NCBI GenBank assembly: GCA_027451455.1
Contig: DAIDJI010000242.1
Span: forward strand, 1 to 7,789
Source of the DNA: Planctomycetales bacterium
GTDB taxonomy: Bacteria; Planctomycetota; Planctomycetia; Isosphaerales; Isosphaeraceae
Direction of reading: 5' to 3'
Length of the DNA: 7,789 bases
Part shown: piece after piece, positions 1 through 6,671 of the stretch
How positions within the stretch are numbered: position 1 is the first letter of the stretch
Layout: the number at the start of each line of letters is the position of its first letter
Program-made: the position numbers and the translations under genes
The notes under the pieces: model-generated
What the model saw: only the letters and a program-made list of their open reading frames with translations
The model's database searches: none
What the model was told of the DNA's origin: nothing

Positions 1-555
1 CCTTTTAATTGCTCTATTGAAGGATTGGATTGAGCGGGGCGGAAACGCGGGGGAGGATGGGGACGGCGGGCGAAATGGGGACGCAGATAACTTATTCTGA
101 TAAGGGACAGAAAATAGAACAGGACAGAAAATGGGACAGAAGTCTTTTCCATGCAATGATCTTGCGAATTCCATAGAAATTCCCGTAATGTAGATCTCTA
201 TTCCCCCATCCGTTCTCGCTATCGATTCAAGGGTCCACCTGTCAGCCGGGAGAAGGTGTTGGGAGCCAGAATCGGCGGTTCCGGCTGTCTTTTGGGTTTC
301 CTGGCCCCGCGGCCCCGCGGTCGCAACCCCGGCCCAGTCCATCGCCGTTCCGGAAGACGACCGCATGAGGAGCCACATTCCCCGTGATCCCGCCTCTCGT
401 CCACGGCATGGCTGTACCAGGGCCACAGGTCCGGATTGCGGCGAGATGGCCTTGGCGGATGTCGGGGCCCTCGCTATGATCCCCCCTCGGTCGCGATCCG
501 GATCGATCGCGGGCCGCGACGCCCGTTCTCCCCTTCTCACGTAGGTCTGACGGAC
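1..555. other. Gene-free upstream region
   Basis: No convincing gene is visible. Bases 1 to about 200 are clearly richer in A/T than the rest of the window and hold the GGGAC(AG) repeat cluster annotated separately. At 166-182 there is a short inverted repeat (GAATT, 7-base loop, AATTC). Bases 200-555 return to high GC. Open frames here, on the minus strand at 219-404 and 242-664 and on the plus strand from the ATG at 436, have Arg/Pro/Gly-rich low-complexity products typical of chance frames in GC-rich DNA. A promoter for the lipoprotein gene at 556 should lie here. The best candidate is a TTGCGA box (162-167) followed 18 bases later by a poor TAATGT (186-191), too weak to call. Confidence 0.6.
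57..144. repeat. Cluster of GGGACAG-type short repeats with hairpin
   Basis: Five related short copies occur within 90 bases: ATGGGGACG at 57-65 and again exactly at 75-83, GGGACAGAAAAT at 104-115, AGGACAGAAAAT at 121-132, and GGGACAGAAGTC at 133-144. Between them, at 91-104, CTTAT-TCTG-ATAAG forms a perfect 5-bp stem with a 4-base loop. From memory, runs of the type AAATGGGGACAG are common beside RAYT/IS200-IS605 (Y1 tyrosine) transposase genes in planctomycetes and other bacteria, so this may be the edge or remnant of such an element lying to the left of the window. No transposase is visible inside the window. The repeats are seen directly; the mobile-element link is inference. Confidence 0.45.
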
Positions 556-1389
556 ATGGATGTCTCGCCGGCCCGGAAAAATCGAGCCTTGCGCCTCGCC
601 GCGACCCTGGTCTCGGCCATCGCGCTGGCGGTAGGCCCCGGCTGCTCGACCTACATCGGGACAACGGTCAAGAGCTATCTGAAACACGTCCGAAGCGACC
701 CCGATCCCAACATTCGATACGTCGCCTATTTGAAGCTGGGCGAGCGCGACAAGTACGACAACGGCCAGGACCTCGACGACGCGGTCCAGACACTCGTCAA
801 GAAGCTCGACGAAGGTCGAGAGCCCGTCGCCATCCGCGCCGTGATCATCCGGTCGCTCGGCGAACTGGGCGACCAACGCGCCCGCAACGCGATCGCCCGG
901 ATCGCCACCAATCCCAATGCCGAGCCGATGCTCAAGGTCGAAGCTTACCGGGCGCTGGGGAAGGTCGGCACCGCCGAAGACGCCATGACCCTCGCCAGGA
1001 TCATGCATACCGACCCACTCGAAGACTGCCGGGTCGCCGCCATTGAGGGAATCGGGGCGCTGAAGGTCGAGGATCCCCGGATCTACCACGTCCTCTTCGA
1101 GGGGATGGAACACGAGGACCCAGCCATCCGGCTCGAATCGTATCGCGCCCTCAAGAAGATCTCCGGGAAGGATTACGGGAGCGATCCGAAGGCGTGGAAG
1201 CAGGCGTACGAGTCGAAATCGGGTAAGGAGGGTCCGCCGAGCGCTGAAGCCACGGCGGGAGCCCGTCCCACGGCCTCGACAACCGGAACGGCAACCACAA
1301 CCAAAACAGCAACGACAACCGGAACGGCAACCACAACCGGAACGGCCGCGACCCCCGCCGCCGATAGCCCCCCTGCTCTCCAGCGGTGA
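556..1389 (+). CDS. Secreted HEAT-repeat lipoprotein, function unknown
   Basis: The product is 277 residues when started at the ATG at 556. The frame is open from an ATG at 436, but the first 40 codons read as Arg/Pro-rich noise, whereas 556 gives a clean signal peptide: basic residues 7-13, hydrophobic 14-26, then Cys30 in the context VGPGC. The lipobox is imperfect (Gly at -3), so lipidation is probable, not certain. Residues about 48-210 are alpha-helical HEAT (PBS-lyase-like) repeats with recurring pieces such as IRYVAYLKLG, IRSLGELGD, VEAYRALGKVG, AAIEGIGAL and IRLESYRALKKI. A GKDYGSDPKAW motif closes the fold, as I recall from many planctomycete HEAT proteins. From about residue 223 the tail is disordered and Thr/Ala-rich. 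HEAT folds are protein-binding scaffolds; no catalytic motif is seen. It likely sits at a membrane facing the periplasm and binds a partner. GTAGGT at 541-546 is a weak ribosome binding site. Confidence 0.8.
   Translation: MDVSPARKNRALRLAATLVSAIALAVGPGCSTYIGTTVKSYLKHVRSDPDPNIRYVAYLKLGERDKYDNGQDLDDAVQTLVKKLDEGREPVAIRAVIIRSLGELGDQRARNAIARIATNPNAEPMLKVEAYRALGKVGTAEDAMTLARIMHTDPLEDCRVAAIEGIGALKVEDPRIYHVLFEGMEHEDPAIRLESYRALKKISGKDYGSDPKAWKQAYESKSGKEGPPSAEATAGARPTASTTGTATTTKTATTTGTATTTGTAATPAADSPPALQR
1279..1350 (+). repeat. Four in-frame 18-bp tandem repeats in lipoprotein tail
   Basis: Four consecutive 18-base units begin at 1279, 1297, 1315 and 1333. Units 1 and 3 are identical (ACAACCGGAACGGCAACC); unit 2 differs at four positions and unit 4 at its last codons. 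In the lipoprotein frame they encode TTGTAT, TTKTAT, TTGTAT and TTGTAA (residues 242-265). Because the unit length is a multiple of three, gain or loss of copies would lengthen or shorten the Thr-rich tail without a frameshift. Such tails may act as flexible spacers or glycosylation targets, but that is inference. Confidence 0.85.
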
Positions 1390-1426
1390 ATTGGGCTGGC
1401 TTCCGGTCGGCCTCTCGCTTGCGATA

Positions 1427-1432
1427 TATAAT
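1427..1432 (+). promoter_or_regulatory. Candidate -10 box for the mutS2 transcript
   Basis: A perfect TATAAT hexamer stands in an A/T island (ATATATAAT) inside very GC-rich DNA, 110 bases upstream of the mutS2 start. No good TTGACA-like -35 box lies at the right spacing (TTCCGG at 1401-1406 is 20 bases upstream) and there is no extended -10 TG. Transcription would start near 1438-1440, giving a leader of about 100 bases. The match to sigma-70 type -10 boxes is direct; activity is inferred. Confidence 0.45.
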
Positions 1433-1434
1433 GA

Positions 1435-1523
1435 GGACGGCCGTGAACCGGCCCGGCGTCCCTCGTGTCGGTGAGGGGCGCGATCAGGGGGCGGAGCGGC
1501 TCGCCCCGGGTGCGCGGAGCCGC
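1435..1523 (+). other. Structured leader ahead of mutS2
   Basis: Three inverted repeats follow the candidate -10 box. First, GGACG (1435-1439) pairs with CGTCC (1457-1461), with inner GCCG (1440-1443) pairing with CGGC (1449-1452) around a 5-base loop. Second, CCCTC (1460-1464) pairs with GAGGG (1473-1477). Third, GCGGCTC (1496-1502) pairs with GAGCCGC (1517-1523). The first two overlap at 1460-1461 and could compete. None is followed by a T run, so intrinsic termination is not indicated. In DNA this rich in G/C short stems arise by chance, and no known riboswitch class is recognised. Confidence 0.3.
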
Positions 1524-1541
1524 GTCGGGTCGTGAATCCTC

Positions 1542-3587
1542 ATGGACATCCACACGCTGGAGTTGCTCGAGTTTGACAGGGTTCGCGCGCTGGTCGCCGC
1601 GCGGGCGGCCTGCTCGCTGGGGAAATCCGGGGCGATGAGCCTCGAGCCCAGCACCGACCCGGGCGAGATTCACGACCGGCAGTCGCTGACGACCGAGATG
1701 GTGGAAGCCATCCGCGCCGGGATCCGGCCCGCTTTCGGCGGACTGCGCGACATCCGAACGCTCGTTCGAAGGGCTCAGATCGGCGCGGCGCTCGAGGCCG
1801 AGGAACTGGCCGAGACCGGCGAGACCCTGCGTGCCATCGGCGAGCTCGACCGCTGGCTGAACCGGATCGGCGACCAGTTCCCCAGGCTGGGCGGGCTCCG
1901 CCAGGGGGTCGGCGAGTTCTCCGGCCTGGTCTCCGCGATCGACGGCTGCCTCGACACCCGCGCCCGGGTGATCGACACCGCCAGCCGACGGCTCTCCGCC
2001 ATTCGCCGAGAGATCGGCCAGGTCGAGGAGCGAATCCAGGAGACGCTCCGCCACCTTCTTCGATCGTCCGAGGTCCGCCGGGCGCTCCGCTATCCGAACT
2101 TCACGATGGTCGGCCACCATTATGTTCTCCCTGTCTCGAAGGACCATCGGGGCGAGGTCGAGGGCTCCGTCCTCCGCACCAGTGCCAGTAATGAGACGGT
2201 CTACATCGAGCCCCGGGCGATCGGCGAGAAGTCGGCGCAGCTCTCGTTCCTTCGGGCTCGCGAAACCAAGGAGATCCGGCGCATCCTGCGATGGCTCAGC
2301 GCGCAGGTCGGGCTGGTCGCCGAGAGCCTGCTCGCCACCCTGGAAACGATGGCCGAACTCGACCTGATCCACGCCCGGGCCCGGCTCGCGATCGACTACC
2401 GAATGTCGCCCCCCCGGTTCAACACCGAGGGGCGACTGGTCCTCCGGTCGGCCCGTCACCCGCTCCTGGAAGCCCTCTTCCGGAACGACCCGGCGATCGT
2501 CCGGCCGTCGGAGGGACCTGAGCCGGAATCACCGCCGCCGATTAGTCCCCCTGCCCCGGCCGGCGAGCCCCGGACCGTCGTCCCGATCGACGTGAACCTC
2601 GGCCTGCGGTTCCACCTGCTGGTCATCACCGGCCCGAACACCGGCGGAAAGACGGTCGCGATCAAGACGGTCGGCCTGCTCGCGATCATGGCACAGTCGG
2701 GCCTGCACGTCCCGGCCGCCGAGGGCTCCGATTTCCCCGTCTTCGACGATGTCCTCGCCGACATCGGCGACGAGCAAAGCCTGGAACAATCGCTCTCGAC
2801 GTTCTCCTCCCACGTCCGGCGGATCAGCGAGATCCTCGGCAAGGCGACCGAGCGATCGCTGGTCCTGCTCGACGAGATGGGAGCCGGGACCGACCCCGCC
2901 GACGGTGCCGCGCTCGGGCGAGCGATCCTCGACGAACTCTCGGCGATCGGCAGCCGGGCCATCGTGACCACGCATATCGGCGATTTGAAGACCTACGCCC
3001 TCTCAACCCCGGGCGCCGAGAACGCCGCGGTCGAGTTCGACGACGAGACCTTGCAGCCCCGCTACCGAATCCACATCGGCGACATCGGCCAGTCGAACGC
3101 CCTGAAAATCGCGCGTCACCTGAAGCTGGCCGAGCATGTGATCGCGCGGGCCGAAACCTACCGCGCCCAGCGGAGCGGCGGCGAGATTCCCGAGCTGGAG
3201 ATCCTTCAGCAGATGCGGAAGGAGGCCGAGTCGGCCCGCGAGCAGGCACTTCAGGCGCAGGCCGAGGCCGAGCGCACCCGGGAGGCGCTCAACCGCCGGC
3301 TCGCCGATCTTCAGGATGAAACCCGGCAAGCGGAGTCCATCACCGAGGCCCGGGCGCGGCTCCAGCCGGGCGATCGGGTGGTGGTTCCCCGGCTCGGATA
3401 CGACCGTCCCGGCCGCCTGGTGAAAATCGACCCGCGGAAGAAGACGGCGGTCGTCGCCATCGGGCACGTCACCTGGGACGTTTCCGTCGAGGAGATCATC
3501 CCGCAATCGATCCGGACGCCTGCTCCCGCGGGCTCGATGCGAGCCCCTCGGCCGACCGTCCCGCTGGACGAGTTCGACGCGGAGTGA
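1542..3587 (+). CDS. MutS2 family ATPase lacking the Smr domain
   Basis: MutS2 proteins are dimeric MutS-like ATPases that bind branched DNA or, as shown in Bacillus, collided ribosomes. Residues 1-300 form the MutS core and clamp region, with the family start MDIHTLELLEFDRV and the YVLPVSKDHRGEVEGSV stretch (194-210). The ABC-type ATPase carries Walker A GPNTGGKT (364-371), signature EQSLEQSLSTFSSH (411-424), Walker B VLLDE (441-445) and H-loop TTH (476-478). A charged coiled coil spans about 545-605, then a KOW/SH3-like beta segment at 607-655. The protein stops at 681 residues; typical MutS2 is about 780 and ends in an Smr nuclease domain, absent here. A Pro-rich insert (about 314-344) separates ARHPLL from VVPIDVNLG. 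The ATG at 1542 is chosen because the family N-terminus begins there and TGA at 1533 closes the frame upstream; the ribosome binding site is weak. It may be co-transcribed with the two small genes downstream. Confidence 0.93.
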   Translation: MDIHTLELLEFDRVRALVAARAACSLGKSGAMSLEPSTDPGEIHDRQSLTTEMVEAIRAGIRPAFGGLRDIRTLVRRAQIGAALEAEELAETGETLRAIGELDRWLNRIGDQFPRLGGLRQGVGEFSGLVSAIDGCLDTRARVIDTASRRLSAIRREIGQVEERIQETLRHLLRSSEVRRALRYPNFTMVGHHYVLPVSKDHRGEVEGSVLRTSASNETVYIEPRAIGEKSAQLSFLRARETKEIRRILRWLSAQVGLVAESLLATLETMAELDLIHARARLAIDYRMSPPRFNTEGRLVLRSARHPLLEALFRNDPAIVRPSEGPEPESPPPISPPAPAGEPRTVVPIDVNLGLRFHLLVITGPNTGGKTVAIKTVGLLAIMAQSGLHVPAAEGSDFPVFDDVLADIGDEQSLEQSLSTFSSHVRRISEILGKATERSLVLLDEMGAGTDPADGAALGRAILDELSAIGSRAIVTTHIGDLKTYALSTPGAENAAVEFDDETLQPRYRIHIGDIGQSNALKIARHLKLAEHVIARAETYRAQRSGGEIPELEILQQMRKEAESAREQALQAQAEAERTREALNRRLADLQDETRQAESITEARARLQPGDRVVVPRLGYDRPGRLVKIDPRKKTAVVAIGHVTWDVSVEEIIPQSIRTPAPAGSMRAPRPTVPLDEFDAE

Positions 3588-3595
3588 TCCAATCG

Positions 3596-3612
3596 AACGA
3601 GAGAGGCTCGTT
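3596..3612 (+). terminator. Weak hairpin after mutS2, doubtful terminator
   Basis: AACGAG (3596-3601) pairs with CTCGTT (3607-3612) around the 5-base loop AGAGG, 8 bases after the mutS2 stop. An alternative stem, ACGAGA (3597-3602) with TCTCGT (3613-3618), overlaps it, so the two are mutually exclusive. The following bases are TCTCGTCTC, not a T run, so strong intrinsic termination is unlikely. It could instead attenuate or process the transcript before the downstream gene pair. Confidence 0.3.
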
Positions 3613-3644
3613 TCTCGTCTCACCTCGCTCGGGGGGTTGCCATC

Positions 3645-3881
3645 ATGGACATGCACGAGTTTACCAGAAATCGGCTGGCCTTCCCGCCGGAGGAGCTGCT
3701 TCAGTATCGCGGGAAGGACATTGTGTGGAGCCCTGACGGGACCCGAGTGATCGCCAGCGGTACCGACATCCTGGAGCTGATCGAGACGGTGAAGGCCCTG
3801 GGCTACGAGCCATCCGAGGTGGTCTTCTCGACGGTGCCGGACAGCGACGCGATCTACGGACTGGGGGCCATCGCCGAGTGA
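3645..3881 (+). CDS. Small DUF5678-like protein
   Basis: A 78-residue soluble protein of unknown function with no signal peptide or membrane segment. Residues about 18-66 follow the pattern I associate with DUF5678: a start around LLQYRGKDIVWSPDG, a turn, VIASGTDILELIETVKALGY, then VVFSTVPD. This predicts a small alpha/beta fold whose helix-strand half ends in a conserved VP. The N-terminal 17 residues are extra to that core. The start at 3645 is supported by a G-run (3631-3636) 8 bases upstream; Met3 at 3651 is an alternative. The stop overlaps the GTG start of the protease gene (GTGA, 3878-3881), so the two are probably translationally coupled and made in matched amounts. Family assignment is from memory of the pattern; what the family does is not established to my knowledge. 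Confidence 0.75.
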   Translation: MDMHEFTRNRLAFPPEELLQYRGKDIVWSPDGTRVIASGTDILELIETVKALGYEPSEVVFSTVPDSDAIYGLGAIAE

Positions 3882-4357
3882 GAATCCCCTACATGCCGGT
3901 CGTCCTGCCTCGACCGCTCCCTGGGCTCGGCCACAGACTGTTCCATTATCGGCCGGTTCTCTTCGTGCAGGTCTCCGGTTCGCAGTCCCATCTGGCCTTC
4001 GACGGACTGCTCGACACGGGGGCCGACGAGACCGTTTTCCAGGAGCGGGTCGCCCAGTCCCTCGGTATCGACCTGACCGGCGCGGAGGAGCGGCAGATCG
4101 ACCTGATTGGCCGCCCCGCTCCGATCCGAGTTCGCTATGCCGCGGTCACCCTCCAGATCACCGACGGCCTCCGCGAGACCTATGCATGGTCGGCGGTGGT
4201 CGGGTTCGCGGCCACCCGCCTGCGGTACAATCTACTGGGCCACGGCGGCTTCCTCGAACACTTCGACATCGAGTTCCGGGGCGCCGATCGCGTGGCGGTC
4301 GTGATGCCGAATGCCGCTTTTCCCGGATCCCGGCTCGCGTTGACGCCGAGGCCCTGA
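3878..4357 (+). CDS. Retropepsin-like aspartic protease
   Basis: A 159-residue protein with one retropepsin-like domain. The active-site segment is GLLDTGADETVF, with catalytic Asp46 in D-T-G-A. The second half-site pattern LLGHGGFLEHFDIEF (119-133) matches the conserved LLG...GFL...F of bacterial single-domain retropepsins. As with viral retropepsins, the active enzyme would need to be a homodimer, each chain giving one Asp. No signal peptide or clear membrane helix is seen, so action in the cytosol is likely. The start is GTG at 3878, overlapping the stop of the small gene by four bases; no better start lies between there and the active site. The substrate is unknown. The coupled small protein might be substrate, adaptor or inhibitor (inference). 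The gene ends 12 bases from the convergent glgB stop. Confidence 0.8.
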   Translation: MRIPYMPVVLPRPLPGLGHRLFHYRPVLFVQVSGSQSHLAFDGLLDTGADETVFQERVAQSLGIDLTGAEERQIDLIGRPAPIRVRYAAVTLQITDGLRETYAWSAVVGFAATRLRYNLLGHGGFLEHFDIEFRGADRVAVVMPNAAFPGSRLALTPRP

Positions 4358-4369
4358 AATCACCGGCCC

Positions 4370-6619
4370 TCAGCCGTTCGTCGGCACCTTGAGGAAGACG
4401 ACGCCCAGCGGCGGAATCCTCAATGAGAGGTGGAACGGCCGTCCGCCGTGCTCGCCGGGGATGCCCCAGGCGCCTCCGTGGTTGCCGAAGTTCGAGCCGC
4501 CGTAGACCTCCGAGTCGGTGTTGAGGATCTCCCGGTAAAAGCCTCCCGAGGGCACCCCGACCCGGTAGTCCTCGCGTGGGACCGGTGTAAAGTTGCAGGC
4601 CACCACGATCGCGTCGTTCGGGTCGCGTGCCCGCCTCAGGAACGCGATCACGCTGTTCTCCCAGTCGTGCAGCTCCAGCCATTCGTACCCCTGCCAGTCG
4701 AAGTCGACCTGGTGCAGGGCTGGCTGATCGCGATAGAGCGCATTCAGGTCGCGGATCAACTGCAAGATCCCCTGGTGGTCGGGCCACTGGAGCAAATGCC
4801 AGTCGAGGCTTGAATCGTGGCTCCACTCGCGCCACTGCGCGATCTCACTCCCCATGAATAGCAGTTTTTTCCCCGGGTGCCCGTACATGTAGCCGTAGAG
4901 CAGCCGGAGGTTCGCCATCTTCTGCCAGAGGTCCCCCGGCATCTTGTCCAGAAGCGCTCCCTTGCCGTGAACGACCTCATCGTGCGAAAGCGGGAGGATG
5001 AAGTTCTCGCTGAACGCATAGATCAGGCTGAAGGTCAGCCCGCCATGTTCGTACTTTCGGAAGACCGGGTCCTTCGCGATGTAGCGGAGGGTGTCGTTCA
5101 TCCAGCCCATGTTCCACTTGAGGCTGAACCCGAGACCGCCCAGGTACGTCGGCCGGGAGACCCCCGACCAGCTCGTCGACTCCTCGGCGATCGTCAGGAT
5201 TCCCGGATGCTCTCGGTGGCAAAGTTCGTTGAGCTTCTTGAGAAAATCGATCGCTTCCAGGTTCTCGTTTCCGCCGAAGACGTTCGGCACCCACTCGCCC
5301 GCCTTGCGCGAGTAGTCGAGGTAGAGCATCGACGCAACCGCGTCGACCCGAAGCCCGTCGAGGTGGTAGCGATCCAGCCAGAAAAGAGCATTGCCCAGCA
5401 GGAAGTTCCGGACCTCCGGACGACCGTAGTTGAAAATCTTCGTCCCCCAGTCGCGATGCTCGCCCAGCCGGGGATCCGAGTGCTCGTAGAGGTGTGTCCC
5501 GTCGAAGAAGCCGAGGCCGTGGACATCGTTCGGAAAGTGCGCGGGGACCCAGTCGAGAATCACCCCAAAGCCCTTTTGATGCAGATAATCCACGAAGTAA
5601 ACGAAGTCTTCGGGCGTCCCGTGCCGCGAGGTCGGCGCGTAGTAGCCGACCGGCTGATAGCCCCAGCTCCCGTCAAACGGATGCTCGGTGATCGGCAGCA
5701 ACTCGATATGCGTGAAGTGGGTATGCTCCAGGTGCGCGGCAAGTTGCTCGGCCAGCTCGCGATAGCCAAGGAAGCCGCCGTCGTCCTCCACCTTCCGCTT
5801 CCAGGACCCCAGATGTACCTCGTAGATCGCCATCGGACGATCGAGCGACTGGCGCTCGGCTCGATGAGCCATCCATTCGTCGTCGTGCCACTCAAAGCGG
5901 TTGATATCCCAGACGATCGACGCCGTCTGCGGCCGGAGCTCGGCGGCAAATCCGTACGGGTCCGACTTCTCGACCAGGTAGCCGTTGTGCTGGCTCTTGA
6001 TCTCGAATTTGTAGACCTCGCCCTGCACCAGCTCGGGGATGAAGATTTCCCAGATCCCAGACGATCCCCGACTCCGCATGGGGTGGCGTCGGCCGTCCCA
6101 GTGGTTGAAGTTTCCCACCACGCTGACCCGTTGCGCATTCGGGGCCCAGACCGCAAAATGAACTCCGCGGACGCCCTCGTGCTCCCTCAGATGGGCGCCG
6201 AGTCGCTCGTAATTCCGGTAGTGGGTCCCCTCGCCGAGCAGGTGCAAATCGAAGTCGGTCAGGACCGGCCCGAAGGCGTACGGATCGGCGAACTCCCACG
6301 AATGTCCCTCATGGTTCTCGACCCGGAGCCGATACCCGGGCGACTCCGAGCGCCCGGCCAGTTCGGCGACGAAGAATCCATCAGGATGGATTTGCTTCAT
6401 CGCGATCGCCTGACCCGACTGGCCCCGAGCCGTGTCGACAACCCAGGCCGAACTAGCATCCGGGAGAAACGCCCGGATCACCCACGCCCCCGCCGCACCG
6501 TTGCCGCCCGGAACCGCGTGCGGCCCCAGAATCGAGAACGGGTCCCAGTGGTTCGCCTGGACAATCAGGTCGATGTCCTGCGTCGATGTCATCGCGGCCG
6601 GCTCGGTCTTCACTGCCAT
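4370..6619 (-). CDS. glgB: 1,4-alpha-glucan (glycogen) branching enzyme
   Basis: GlgB cuts an alpha-1,4 glucan chain and rejoins the piece by an alpha-1,6 bond, creating branches in glycogen in the cytosol. The 749-residue product is the long form: an N-terminal beta domain (about 10-125, with NHWDPFSILGPH), a CBM48 domain (about 145-240, with VRGVHFAVWAPNA and VVGNFNHWDGRRHPM), a GH13 barrel (about 265-640) and a C-terminal beta domain ending in PPLGVVFLKV. GH13 motifs are intact: region I DWVPAHFP (356-363), nucleophile Asp426 in GLRVDAVASM, acid/base Glu479 in AEEST, and Asp547 in LSHDE. Spacings of 53 and 121 residues equal those of the E. coli enzyme (D405, E458, D526). The ATG at 6619 has GAGAG (6629-6633 on the complement) 9 bases upstream; Met10 is an alternative. 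nadA lies 52 bp upstream in the same direction, so read-through is possible. No other glycogen gene is in the window. Confidence 0.97.
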   Translation of the reverse strand: MAVKTEPAAMTSTQDIDLIVQANHWDPFSILGPHAVPGGNGAAGAWVIRAFLPDASSAWVVDTARGQSGQAIAMKQIHPDGFFVAELAGRSESPGYRLRVENHEGHSWEFADPYAFGPVLTDFDLHLLGEGTHYRNYERLGAHLREHEGVRGVHFAVWAPNAQRVSVVGNFNHWDGRRHPMRSRGSSGIWEIFIPELVQGEVYKFEIKSQHNGYLVEKSDPYGFAAELRPQTASIVWDINRFEWHDDEWMAHRAERQSLDRPMAIYEVHLGSWKRKVEDDGGFLGYRELAEQLAAHLEHTHFTHIELLPITEHPFDGSWGYQPVGYYAPTSRHGTPEDFVYFVDYLHQKGFGVILDWVPAHFPNDVHGLGFFDGTHLYEHSDPRLGEHRDWGTKIFNYGRPEVRNFLLGNALFWLDRYHLDGLRVDAVASMLYLDYSRKAGEWVPNVFGGNENLEAIDFLKKLNELCHREHPGILTIAEESTSWSGVSRPTYLGGLGFSLKWNMGWMNDTLRYIAKDPVFRKYEHGGLTFSLIYAFSENFILPLSHDEVVHGKGALLDKMPGDLWQKMANLRLLYGYMYGHPGKKLLFMGSEIAQWREWSHDSSLDWHLLQWPDHQGILQLIRDLNALYRDQPALHQVDFDWQGYEWLELHDWENSVIAFLRRARDPNDAIVVACNFTPVPREDYRVGVPSGGFYREILNTDSEVYGGSNFGNHGGAWGIPGEHGGRPFHLSLRIPPLGVVFLKVPTNG

Positions 6620-6671
6620 GTTTTTCGGCTCTCGATTCTGGCCTCGGGTGAGCTATCAATCCTGGACACTC

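Noticed and set aside
307..320. CCGCGG-CC-CCGCGG double palindrome
   Set aside because: With only two bases between the arms a hairpin is unlikely, and in GC-rich DNA the pattern is expected by chance.
436..555. Upstream in-frame extension of the lipoprotein from the ATG at 436
   Set aside because: The 40 added residues are Arg/Pro-rich noise and would bury the signal peptide; the ATG at 556 gives a proper export signal.
242..664. Minus-strand frame of 140 codons (and 219-404) upstream of the lipoprotein gene
   Set aside because: The products are Arg/Gly/Pro-rich without any domain, overlap the start and signal peptide of the lipoprotein gene, and lack a convincing ribosome binding site.
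1431..1535. A 34-codon upstream frame in the mutS2 leader
   Set aside because: Its ATG overlaps the candidate -10 box, so it would not be transcribed from that promoter, and the product is low-complexity. It does end in a TGA that rules out an extended mutS2 start.
1173..2459. A 428-codon minus-strand open frame over the lipoprotein tail and mutS2
   Set aside because: It is antisense to well-supported coding sequence. The product is low in complexity, including Val-rich repeats that are simply the reverse of the 18-bp repeats.
6620..6671. A separate promoter for glgB in the gap after nadA
   Set aside because: On the minus strand a TTGATA is present, but no acceptable -10 box lies at 16-18 bases from it.
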